Shown piece after piece: positions 1 through 6,966 of a stretch of DNA of 7,010 nt (its first letter is position 1; each line of letters starts with the position of its first letter). Under the pieces are notes generated by a model. That model did not search any database and was not told the origin of the DNA. It saw only the letters and a program-made list of their open reading frames with translations. Source of the DNA: Dehalococcoidia bacterium (lineage in GTDB: Bacteria; Chloroflexota; Dehalococcoidia; GIF9; AB-539-J10). Position numbers and translations under genes: made by a program. The stretch spans positions 1-7,010 of the forward strand of contig JAUVYX010000045.1 in assembly GCA_030602865.1 (NCBI GenBank). Direction: 5' to 3'.

Positions 1-10
1 ACTGTATAGA

Positions 11-15
11 AGAGG
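11..15 (+). promoter_or_regulatory. Ribosome binding site for the TTG-started radical SAM gene
   Basis: AGAGG lies 9 nt before the TTG at 25. An in-frame TAG at 16-18 closes the frame upstream, so translation must begin after it. The TTG at 25 is the only plausible start before the conserved beginning KILLVYP. No ATG or GTG lies between the stop and this codon. Confidence 0.7.
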
Positions 16-24
16 TAGCCTGAT

Positions 25-1524
25 TTGAAGATACTCCTTGTTTATCCAAAGAATCCGGATACTTTCTGGAGCTTTAAGCATGCCTTGAAATTCGTTTCAA
101 AGAGGGCGGCTTTTCCTCCCCTGGGTTTATTGACCGTGGCAGCAATGCTTCCCTCTGAGTGGGAGAAAAAGCTGGTAGATATGAACGTAACCACTCTGAC
201 TGATAAAGCCCTCAAATGGGCGGATTATGTGTTTATCAGCGCCATGGTGGTGCAGCAGGATTCAACACGAGAAGTCATCAACAGATGTAAGAAATTTGGA
301 ATAAAAACTGTTGCCGGCGGACCTCTTTTTACGCCCGGGTATGAAGAACTTGGTTTGGATGATGTGGATCATCTCATCTTTGCAGAAGCCGAAAACATAA
401 TGCCGCTGTTTTTAGAAGATTTGCAGAAAGGATGTGCCAGGCACATTTACACATCTGAAGAACGGCCGGCTATCACCACCAGCCCTGTGCCATTGTGGTC
501 ACTGGTCAACATGAAGAAATACCAGTTTATGAGCCTGCAGTATTCACGAGGTTGTCCCTTCAACTGCGAATTCTGCGATATCATTATAATAAACGGGCAC
601 ATACCACGAACTAAAGACAAGAATCAGGTGCTCGCTGAACTAAATGCCATATATGACGTGGGCTGGCGAGGCAGTGTATTTTTCACCGATGATAATTTCA
701 TTGGAAATAAACGCAAATTGAAAACAGAGATACTGCCGGCAATGGCGCAATGGAGCGAAGAGAAGAATTATCCCTTCTCATTCTTTACTGAGGCATCCAT
801 AAATCTTGTCGATGATGAAGAGCTCATGCGGGCTATGACAGAGGTGGGCTTTAATATGGTATTTGTTGGTATTGAAAGCCCGAATGAGGAAAGTCTGGTT
901 GAGTGTAACCCGCGGCCAAACCCGGGGCGTGATGTGCTGGCATCCGTTCAAAACCTTCACAATCCTGGTTTTCAAGTGCAGGGAGGATTCATTGTAGGTT
1001 TTGATAGCGATCCGCTCTCGATTTTCAAGAGCCAGATAAATTTCATTCAGCAGAGTGGAATTGTTACCGCCATGGTAGGTGTATTGATGGCTCCTCCGGG
1101 AACAGCCCTGCACAAACGTCTGAAGAGGGAGAACCGCTTGCTGCCAGGCGGTTCTGGTGATAATACGGACGGTTCAACCAATTTCATTCCTAAGATGGGC
1201 AGAGAAAGGCTCACGAACGGCTACAGGCACATCCTGAGTACAATCTATTCACCAAAACCATACAACGAACGTATAAAAACCTTTCTGAGAGAGTATAAAC
1301 CCCGAAACGTAACAAAAGGCTCAATTAATCTCAACCGGTTACTGGCCCTGGTTAAATCTATCTGGGTTCTGGGAATCAAAGGGGAGGGAAGAGGATATTA
1401 CTGGAGGCTGTTTATCTGGACATTGCTGAACAAACCTGAGTCTTTCTCCTTATCGATAACCTTTGCTATCCAGGGATTCCATTTCCGTAAGGTTGCCGAG
1501 AAAATATCCGCCTTCCCTGATTAA
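25..1524 (+). CDS. B12-binding-domain radical SAM protein with DUF4070-type C-terminus
   Basis: This is a 499-residue cytoplasmic radical SAM enzyme; its substrate cannot be told from sequence. Residues 1 to about 140 look like a Rossmann-type cobalamin-binding domain: it opens KILLVYP, has FPPLGLLTVAA near residue 30, and AGGPLFT near residue 97. The cobalamin-ligating DxHxxG motif is absent, as in many members of the group. The radical SAM core starts near residue 170 with YSRGCPFNCEFCD. Cys177, Cys181 and Cys184 form the CX3CX2C motif that binds the 4Fe-4S cluster and S-adenosylmethionine. FTDDNFIGN (220-228), TEASINL and VGIESP follow the usual core order. From about residue 320 (GFIVGFD, GVLMAPPGTALHKRL, GDNTDGSTNF) to the end it matches the DUF4070-type C-terminus as I remember it. 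The hopanoid methylase HpnR has the same overall layout, but no hopanoid gene is nearby, so I give no symbol. Length and both ends look complete. The start is TTG with an RBS at 11-15. The 285-bp gap downstream suggests it is not cotranscribed with the regulator genes. Confidence 0.93.
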   Translation: MKILLVYPKNPDTFWSFKHALKFVSKRAAFPPLGLLTVAAMLPSEWEKKLVDMNVTTLTDKALKWADYVFISAMVVQQDSTREVINRCKKFGIKTVAGGPLFTPGYEELGLDDVDHLIFAEAENIMPLFLEDLQKGCARHIYTSEERPAITTSPVPLWSLVNMKKYQFMSLQYSRGCPFNCEFCDIIIINGHIPRTKDKNQVLAELNAIYDVGWRGSVFFTDDNFIGNKRKLKTEILPAMAQWSEEKNYPFSFFTEASINLVDDEELMRAMTEVGFNMVFVGIESPNEESLVECNPRPNPGRDVLASVQNLHNPGFQVQGGFIVGFDSDPLSIFKSQINFIQQSGIVTAMVGVLMAPPGTALHKRLKRENRLLPGGSGDNTDGSTNFIPKMGRERLTNGYRHILSTIYSPKPYNERIKTFLREYKPRNVTKGSINLNRLLALVKSIWVLGIKGEGRGYYWRLFIWTLLNKPESFSLSITFAIQGFHFRKVAEKISAFPD

Positions 1525-1672
1525 GTATTTTGATGGAACAGGGTGAGCACGAACCTGTCATAGAGCAGCAGCTAAATACTTCATCTTCCTGCCTTTCCAT
1601 TGAGTCCTTCATGCCCATCACGACTCACCGCCCAGATTGCCGCGCTTCGCCCGCAATGATATAAATACTCAG

Positions 1673-1702
1673 TTAACATTTTCTTAATATTTGTGCTATA
1701 AC
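1673..1702 (+). promoter_or_regulatory. Putative promoter and OmpR/PhoB-type operator of the two-component operon
   Basis: TTAACA (1673-1678) and TTAATA (1684-1689) are hexamers with starts 11 bp apart. A looser copy, TAAATA, sits 11 bp further upstream (1662-1667). A -10-like TATAAC lies at 1697-1702. TTAACA is also 18 bp from that -10 and differs from TTGACA at one base, so it could simply be the -35 box. In Bacillus, PhoP binds TTAACA-like hexamers with this spacing. The inference is that this is the promoter of the regulator-kinase operon, probably autoregulated. Transcription would start near 1709, giving a leader of about 100 nt. Confidence 0.5.
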
Positions 1703-1726
1703 ATCAATTAGTATTAGGCGAAGCAG

Positions 1727-1745
1727 GCAATGAAATATTTATTGC
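1727..1745. repeat. 19-bp near-perfect palindrome in the operon leader
   Basis: GCAATGAAATATTTATTGC pairs at eight of nine arm positions around a central T; the exception is one G/T, which would still pair in RNA. It lies about 25 nt downstream of the proposed -10 box and 64 nt before the regulator ATG. It could be an operator for a dimeric repressor or an mRNA hairpin in the 5' untranslated region. No T run follows, so it is not an ordinary attenuator. Confidence 0.4.
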
Positions 1746-1809
1746 TGTTTGCAAGTTGACATAAGGTATCGTGCGCACTGTGACATGTTAATCAACAGAG
1801 GAAGGTGAG

Positions 1810-2505
1810 ATGGAAGGAAAACGAATCCTGGTGGTGGATGACGATGTTAAAACAGTGGAGCTGGTCAAGCTTTACCTGAATCGTGACGGCTATAAAGTGC
1901 TTACCGCCTGCGATGGAGTTGAAGCACTGCGACTGGCTCGTGAAAAACATCCCAATTTAATTGTGCTGGATATCATGCTACCCGGCATGGACGGCCTGCA
2001 GATCTGTCGTACACTGAGGGCTGAATCCGACGTGCCAATTATTATGCTTACCGCCAGAGTTACAGACGATGATAGGTTAGCCGGCCTGGAAATGGGAGCG
2101 GATGATTATGTGACCAAGCCATTCAGTCCAAGGGAGCTGGCAGCAAGAGTAAGGGCGGTGCTTCGCCGTCTTCCGGGTGAGCGCGGCCCTGAAAAAATAA
2201 AACGGGGTGACCTCACCCTGGACTTAAACAAGCAGGAAGCGGTTCTTGCCGGCAGGACGTTGAATCTCACCACGGTGGAATTCAAGCTGTTGGGGGTTCT
2301 CGCTCGAGAAGCGGGTAGGGTTTTCAGTCGAGCACAACTTATCGAGGAGGCTCTCGGTTATGATTTTGAAGGCTTCGACCGCACCATTGACGTCCACGTC
2401 TTCAATCTGAGGCGAAAACTGGAGACGGAGCCCGACCGTCCCGGTTATATAAAGACGGTGTATGGTGTTGGCTACAAGTTCCTGGAGCAAAACGATGCTA
2501 CATAG
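1810..2505 (+). CDS. OmpR/PhoB-family DNA-binding response regulator
   Basis: This 231-residue cytoplasmic transcription factor is activated by phosphorylation. The receiver domain spans about residues 4-118. It has the acidic pocket D10-D11-D12, the phosphoacceptor D54 in [10 protein letters not shown], the switch residues T81 and Y100, and K103 in KPF. After a short linker, about residues 130-227 form the winged-helix domain typical of OmpR/PhoB, with [28 protein letters not shown] and the DNA-contacting stretch [16 protein letters not shown], ending [13 protein letters not shown]. Every key residue is present and the length is normal. ATG 1810 is preceded by AGAGG at 1797-1801, 8 nt away. 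The stop overlaps the start of the kinase gene, its evident partner. Such regulators bind tandem direct repeats as head-to-tail dimers, and 11-bp repeats lie in its own promoter and in that of the convergent propeller gene. The family is certain; the regulon is inference. It resembles BaeR, PhoP and PhoB alike, so I give no symbol. Confidence 0.97.
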   Translation: MEGKRILVVDDDVKTVELVKLYLNRDGYKVLTACDGVEALRLAREKHPNLIVLDIMLPGMDGLQICRTLRAESDVPIIMLTARVTDDDRLAGLEMGADDYVTKPFSPRELAARVRAVLRRLPGERGPEKIKRGDLTLDLNKQEAVLAGRTLNLTTVEFKLLGVLAREAGRVFSRAQLIEEALGYDFEGFDRTIDVHVFNLRRKLETEPDRPGYIKTVYGVGYKFLEQNDAT

Positions 2506-3829
2506 TCTGCGCATCCGCCTGCTGCTGGCTTTCACCCTGGCTATAGTGCTCTCCATTGGCAGTACATTCTTTTTCCTCGGTCTAAATGTCAGGGGAAAGG
2601 TCCGGAATATCCATGAGTTGGACTCCCTGGCTTATGCAGCCAGAGTGCAGCAGACGTTGTCCCTTTATTACCAGGAGCAGGGGGATTGGTCGGTCGTTCA
2701 GCCCTTTGTCGAACAGATGGAGATCCTGCACAGGCAACGTGTGGTGCTGACCGATGCCAGTGGGATGGTAGTCGCTGATTCTCAGGGGGAATTTCTGGGC
2801 GAACAATATATTGCTGATGTGCCAGGGCAAATCATGTTATTGGTGGAGGGAGATGATTTTCTGGGCGAAGTGTACATCTATCCTGTTTCAAAGCCGGAGC
2901 TTGCCTTGCCTCAGAGGTTTCTTAAGCCACTGCATCAGTCTCTCATCTGGGGAGCTCTGGTGGCTGTAGGCATTGCCCTGCTGGTCACCTTTTTCCTGTC
3001 GCGACGAATCCTGGCACCGGTGAGGGCAATTACTTTCGCAGCCAGGCGACTGGGACAGGGTGATTTTTCACAGAGAGTATCAGTCGTAGATAAAACTGAG
3101 ATGGGCGAGCTGGCAAAAACCTTCAACTCGATGGCAGGTGAGTTAGAAAAAGCAGAACAGATGAAACGGAAAATGATAGCTGATATAGCCCATGAGCTGC
3201 GGACTCCGCTGTCCAACATCAGGGGTTATTTGGAGGCGACGCGCGATGGAGTGCTAAAGGCGGATACTAATACTCTTCGTACCATAGAGGAGGAGGCGGT
3301 TTTATTATCGCGCCTTGTTGATGATTTACAGGAACTGAGCCTGGCGGATGCTGATGAATTAAAGCTGATACGCCATGTTGAAGATATCTCTGAAATAATA
3401 AAGCAGGCTGTGACAGCCAAGCAACCGCAGATAACGAATAAAGGATTGTCGCTCCTGGTTGACCTTTCTGATACGTTGCCCGCAGTGAGCATAGACTCAC
3501 ATCGCATCAGCCAGGTGTTGCGCAACCTGCTGGATAATGCAGTGGCCCATACCGCGGAGGGGAGCATCACAGTGACCGCCAGGCAGCAGGATAACCAGGT
3601 GCAGATAAGCGTCGCTGATACAGGCGAAGGCATTCCTGAAGAGGAATTACCGAACATCTTCGAGCGTTTTTACCGGGTGGATAAATCACGCACCAGGGCT
3701 ACTGGTGGCAGTGGCCTTGGACTCACTATTGCTAAGCGACTGGTTGAAGCTCATGGTGGCAGCATCGAAGCACATAGCGAACAGGGCAAAGGCAGCCGCT
3801 TTTCGTTCACAGTTCCTGTTGCTGACTGA
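2495..3829 (+). CDS. Membrane sensor histidine kinase (HAMP-HisKA-HATPase), BaeS-like
   Basis: This is a 444-residue inner-membrane kinase that should phosphorylate the regulator encoded just upstream. Membrane helix 1 covers about residues 9-30 and helix 2 about 150-168. Between them lies an extracytoplasmic sensor region of about 120 residues. It contains [15 protein letters not shown] (82-96), a pattern seen in PAS/Cache-like sensor folds; the ligand is unknown. A HAMP linker follows (about 169-221), then HisKA with phosphoacceptor H233 in [17 protein letters not shown]. The ATPase domain shows an N box (N344 and N348 in [12 protein letters not shown]), G1 box DTGEG (375-379), F box IFERFYR and G2 box GGSGLGL (404-410). 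There is no cytoplasmic PAS domain, unlike classical PhoR. I chose ATG 2495 because GGAG at 2484-2487 lies 7 nt before it and it starts at the expected [13 protein letters not shown]. An in-frame ATG at 2462 would add 11 residues lying within the regulator gene. The 11-nt overlap with the regulator implies translational coupling. Confidence 0.95.
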   Translation: MLHSLRIRLLLAFTLAIVLSIGSTFFFLGLNVRGKVRNIHELDSLAYAARVQQTLSLYYQEQGDWSVVQPFVEQMEILHRQRVVLTDASGMVVADSQGEFLGEQYIADVPGQIMLLVEGDDFLGEVYIYPVSKPELALPQRFLKPLHQSLIWGALVAVGIALLVTFFLSRRILAPVRAITFAARRLGQGDFSQRVSVVDKTEMGELAKTFNSMAGELEKAEQMKRKMIADIAHELRTPLSNIRGYLEATRDGVLKADTNTLRTIEEEAVLLSRLVDDLQELSLADADELKLIRHVEDISEIIKQAVTAKQPQITNKGLSLLVDLSDTLPAVSIDSHRISQVLRNLLDNAVAHTAEGSITVTARQQDNQVQISVADTGEGIPEEELPNIFERFYRVDKSRTRATGGSGLGLTIAKRLVEAHGGSIEAHSEQGKGSRFSFTVPVAD

Positions 3830-3855
3830 CCAGGTTAACCTGGTAAAACTACCAG
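3829..3855. terminator. Palindrome between convergent genes, possible bidirectional terminator
   Basis: ACCAGGTTAACCTGGT at 3829-3844 is a perfect 16-bp palindrome. As RNA it gives a 6-bp stem with a TTAA loop on either strand. Its first base is the last base of the kinase TGA. The right arm CTGGT (3840-3844) can instead pair with ACCAG at 3851-3855, giving an alternative hairpin. The propeller gene ends at 3862, just beyond. The position between convergent genes suits a shared terminator, but neither strand has a T run, so a standard intrinsic terminator is not shown. Confidence 0.4.
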
Positions 3856-3861
3856 TGAGAG

Positions 3862-6800
3862 CTATCTTCCCTGCCTGACTATTAAAATAAGCATCACAAC
3901 TACAAGGGCAATGCCGAGACCGATTATCACAATTATATAGAAGGGAACCGATGCTGTTGTTTCTGCCAGTGGAGGTGCAGGTGCAGGGGGCTGAGTTGTT
4001 ACTATCGGTGATGGTGTCGAAGGGGCTGCCCCGGTGCTGAAGGTGCTGGTTGTCCAGTCGCCATAGCTGATATCGGTGATGCCTCTTACCTTCCAGAAGT
4101 AGCTGCTGGAATAGTCCAGGTCTATGTCGTATTTCCATGCGGTCGTTGTCAGGGCATCAGCCCCGGTGAGATTGACTACCATGTCGGTGAAATCGCTGTC
4201 CCTGGCAAGTATGAACTCGTAGCTGCTGGCTTTAGCTATGGAATCCCAGGTGAAGGCAGGCCTTATCGTCATATCTGTTGAGCCGGATGCCGGAAAGAAG
4301 CCAACAGGTGCATCTGCAAGAGCGATGGTGAATGACCATATGTCAGACCACGGGCTTCTCAGTGGCTCGATGGACCTCATCCTCCAGTAGTAGCTGTTGT
4401 TGCTTATCAGAACTGCTGAGTTTCCTCCACCAACAGCCCTGATATCATCGCAGGCATAGTTGCTGCTTCCCGTCCAGATATCCTCTATGCACTCAGGGTC
4501 ACGGTAGATAACTAATTCATAGGTCCTGGCGCCGGTCAGCTCTTCCCAGCCCAGGAAAAGACGGGTAACCTGCTCGCAGGAGCAGGGGCCTATCGGCAAT
4601 ATGCTTTCATCCTCAGGCGCATCAAGCTCGGGCCCGGATTTGCATAAGATGTCCTGAAAGCGGTAAATAAGCTGGTTACTGCTATCAAGAGCCCAGAGGT
4701 CGTTTTGCTCTTCGTTTCCCGATAATCTGGGGTAATGTGCGGAGCTGATAACTCCCCCATTAATTTCAAAGCTGGTGCCCGCTGGCAGCGACTCGTTTGC
4801 CAGGTCAAATTCAACATTACCATCACAGCATTCTGCTGCGGCGGGATTCAAGGATCGTATTATGCCTCCGGTGGTTGCGGATGCCGGCTCCAGCCTCAGT
4901 GCATATAGTGTCCCTTCGGTTCCCATGACAAAACCACCGATTTCCTGGCCATCTGCCAGGTCAGTAACAGCTTTGTCGATTTGCTCCCATTCGATGGAGT
5001 GTCCAATGACCCAGCGCCAGATTCCTGCATCGGGAATATCAGTAGCGGCATAGATGATGCCATTTTCGGCGAAATTTACATCGCAAATTATCTGGATATT
5101 GCCATTATTACCGCCGACTGGCTCGTCTATTATGGTGAAACTATTGCCGCCATCGATAGAATAGGTTATCTGTCCGTTGGTGCCACCGGCAAAGAGTGTT
5201 CCATTTGGGGCGAATGTCAACATGTTTATGCCGGGCAGTCCCGTCTCCACTGCCTCTTCCAGCCAGGTGCGAGCCCAGTTGATGCTCTTGCTCACCTCGC
5301 CATTGGGCAAGGCGACATAAAGTGTTTCATTGTCCTCAACCGCAAGGTCGATTACAGGTCCCGGCGCATAGTGCCATTCCCAGGTGTTGCCCCTGCTCTG
5401 TGACAGCGCCATCCTGGTTCCCCCAATCTCTGTGGCGTAGATGTTATCGTCATTCTCGTTATGGTGACTTAGTTTCAGGATAATTGTGTTCGTTGAGGTG
5501 TCCATTGTCAGCAGACGATACCAGTGACCGTTTAACGGGTCGCCGGCACTGCTCCAGATTCCCTCGGGACCGAAGGTGCTGCTGGTGGTGGCAAACAGGC
5601 TGTCACCGTCGGGGGTCACCGCGATATCGGAAATCTCTATAAATGTATCCATTAGCCCCATCTGCCGCCACCTGTCTCCATCATCGGTACTCGCAGAAAG
5701 AGCGCTTTCATCAAGTGCGGTACCTGCACCGGGATTTTGCCCAGTTCCGCAATAGGCTATCTTTCCATCTTTGCTCCAGCCTAACACGGCGTTGCCTGGA
5801 CCTGTAGGTGGCACGGAGGACAATTCCCAGGTTGGTGATGGGTGAAAAGGAGCCTCGCTTCGCTTTACCTGGACGGTTAGTGAACCGCTGACAGGATTGG
5901 CATCGCCGATCAGCAGCATTCCCGATTCTATCGTTCCGTAGTAGGCAATGCTGCATATATCGATAGAAGCACCGCCATCGGCATTCAGCCGGTATGCTGT
6001 GCTATCGTCAAGCCAGTACACATCGTCATTGGCATCCGGCTCGCGGTCACAGCTTACCAGGAGCTGGCGCGATGGTTCCTTCTCGCTGGAATAATCCGCT
6101 GGCAGTGCCAGAGATGAATGCAAATATGAAACTCCGGGGGCGTCACCGCCGCTGCCAATCTCTACCGGATAGCCGGTGAAGCTATCCCACAACATCATTT
6201 CTGTCGCACTGTCCCACCTGCCAGCACATACGAAGGTGCTTTGCTGGTAAGCTGCGGCGACATCGCTTCCGGTAGAAGCTACTATCAGTAATGTCCTGTC
6301 TCTCGAATAAGCGGGAGAATATTTCAGTGCTGACACCTCTCCGCCCACGTGTAAAGGGTCAATGGTCAGGTCCTGGTTTTTCCATGAAGACCACATGTTT
6401 TTCAATTGTAGTATCCATACTTGCCCTGTGCTGCTGTTGTTTCCCCATTCCGACGTGCCAATGGCTATTTCCCTGAAGCGTTTTCCATCAACGGTATATT
6501 TTGGAGATATGGCTATCGCCTGAATATTGCCTGAAAAGCCGGGAACAAAGGTATCGGACCATTCATCACCGCCGTCAAAGCTCAGATAGACTTTTGTGTC
6601 GTTATCAGTGACTGCTGCTATGGTGTTTGCGTCGTCCGGGGCAATAGCAATCCTGGAGGCGGGAAGACCTGCTCCGGCTTCGACCAGGGCATCGCTTATT
6701 TCCTCCCAGCTTATCCCCGCATCGTCTGAGCGGTAAACTCCAGGATATTCACTATCTATGGCATAGACTATTCCTCCACTTCCAACAGCAATATCGCTGA

Positions 6801-6957
6801 CTTCTGAAGGACTGACGACGGTGTTATCATCCTTCCCCGGCGCATTAAGGGAATCCCATTCCAGTGTTGGCTGCTTTGCACCCGCAGGAGTTGGTGCCAG
6901 TACAGCACTGAGGAGCAATAATGCTACCAGCAGAATATAAATAGTTCGAAGTCTCAT
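3862..6957 (-). CDS. Exported, C-terminally membrane-anchored beta-propeller protein with two fibronectin-like modules
   Basis: This 1031-residue protein has no assigned function. Residues 1-27 are a Sec signal peptide (RLR, hydrophobic core, likely cleavage after AGA27); there is no lipobox Cys. About 40-770 is beta-propeller of the BNR/sortilin/Ycf48 kind. Asp-box motifs occur at 77-84 (SDDAGISW), 126-133 (SFDGGDEW), 423-430 (STDDGDRW) and 600-607 (SIDGGNSF), with degenerate ones at 519-526 and 558-565. Blade strands such as IAISPKYTVDGK, LKYSPAYSRDR, IAVTPDGDSLFATT and LTFAPNGTLFAGG recur, enough for two propellers. About 777-879 and 882-976 are two fibronectin III-like modules, each with a YELVI/YEFIL strand, YYWRMR/YFWKVR and a W-S/T-x-x-x-F end. 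A Pro/Thr-rich linker (978-1000) leads to one membrane helix (about 1006-1027) and a short basic tail, RQGR. Nearly the whole protein should therefore lie outside the cell. It may bind a ligand, glycan or protein; no catalytic motif is seen. No Shine-Dalgarno precedes the ATG. It converges with the kinase gene. Confidence 0.93.
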   Translation of the reverse strand: MRLRTIYILLVALLLLSAVLAPTPAGAKQPTLEWDSLNAPGKDDNTVVSPSEVSDIAVGSGGIVYAIDSEYPGVYRSDDAGISWEEISDALVEAGAGLPASRIAIAPDDANTIAAVTDNDTKVYLSFDGGDEWSDTFVPGFSGNIQAIAISPKYTVDGKRFREIAIGTSEWGNNSSTGQVWILQLKNMWSSWKNQDLTIDPLHVGGEVSALKYSPAYSRDRTLLIVASTGSDVAAAYQQSTFVCAGRWDSATEMMLWDSFTGYPVEIGSGGDAPGVSYLHSSLALPADYSSEKEPSRQLLVSCDREPDANDDVYWLDDSTAYRLNADGGASIDICSIAYYGTIESGMLLIGDANPVSGSLTVQVKRSEAPFHPSPTWELSSVPPTGPGNAVLGWSKDGKIAYCGTGQNPGAGTALDESALSASTDDGDRWRQMGLMDTFIEISDIAVTPDGDSLFATTSSTFGPEGIWSSAGDPLNGHWYRLLTMDTSTNTIILKLSHHNENDDNIYATEIGGTRMALSQSRGNTWEWHYAPGPVIDLAVEDNETLYVALPNGEVSKSINWARTWLEEAVETGLPGINMLTFAPNGTLFAGGTNGQITYSIDGGNSFTIIDEPVGGNNGNIQIICDVNFAENGIIYAATDIPDAGIWRWVIGHSIEWEQIDKAVTDLADGQEIGGFVMGTEGTLYALRLEPASATTGGIIRSLNPAAAECCDGNVEFDLANESLPAGTSFEINGGVISSAHYPRLSGNEEQNDLWALDSSNQLIYRFQDILCKSGPELDAPEDESILPIGPCSCEQVTRLFLGWEELTGARTYELVIYRDPECIEDIWTGSSNYACDDIRAVGGGNSAVLISNNSYYWRMRSIEPLRSPWSDIWSFTIALADAPVGFFPASGSTDMTIRPAFTWDSIAKASSYEFILARDSDFTDMVVNLTGADALTTTAWKYDIDLDYSSSYFWKVRGITDISYGDWTTSTFSTGAAPSTPSPIVTTQPPAPAPPLAETTASVPFYIIVIIGLGIALVVVMLILIVRQGR

Positions 6958-6966
6958 TTAAGTGTA

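Larger units (their letters stand above)
1525..1809. other. Non-coding region between radical SAM gene and two-component operon
   Basis: I see no gene here. The first part (1525-1640) shows only weak hairpins: ACAGG/CCTGT near 1539-1556, TGAGTC (1601-1606) with GACTCA (1622-1627), and ATTGC (1636-1640) with GCAAT (1653-1657). None is followed by a T run, so no clear terminator of the upstream gene is visible. The second part is A+T rich and carries the operon promoter (1673-1702). It is followed by a leader of about 100 nt with a 19-bp near-palindrome (1727-1745), the palindrome GTGCGCAC (1771-1778) and the imperfect palindrome TGTTAATCAACA (1786-1797). It ends at the RBS AGAGG (1797-1801). 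Confidence 0.75.

Noticed and set aside
1539..1657. Intrinsic terminator of the radical SAM gene
   Set aside because: The candidate hairpins have only 5-6 bp stems, some with long loops, and no T run follows any of them.
1756..1784. Perfect TTGACA as -35 box of a second promoter
   Set aside because: At 16-18 bp spacing only poor -10 matches occur (for example TGACAT or TGTGAC), so it is not called as a promoter.
2462..2494. Earlier in-frame ATG that would extend the histidine kinase by 11 residues
   Set aside because: It lies deep in the regulator gene without a good RBS, while ATG 2495 has GGAG 7 nt upstream and begins at the expected short basic N-terminus before membrane helix 1.
1810..3829. 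Naming the pair PhoP/PhoR (phosphate response)
   Set aside because: The repeats resemble Bacillus PhoP boxes, but the kinase lacks a cytoplasmic PAS domain and no phosphate transport gene is in the window. Other OmpR-family regulators use similar spacing.
3226..4138. Minus-strand open frames over the kinase gene and the propeller 3' end
   Set aside because: They overlap genes with intact conserved motifs in other frames and encode low-complexity Ser/Thr/Cys/His-rich peptides typical of shadow frames.
4775..5403. Plus-strand open frames of 92 and 140 residues inside the propeller gene
   Set aside because: They are antisense to a well-supported gene, have no recognisable motif, and read like reverse-frame sequence.
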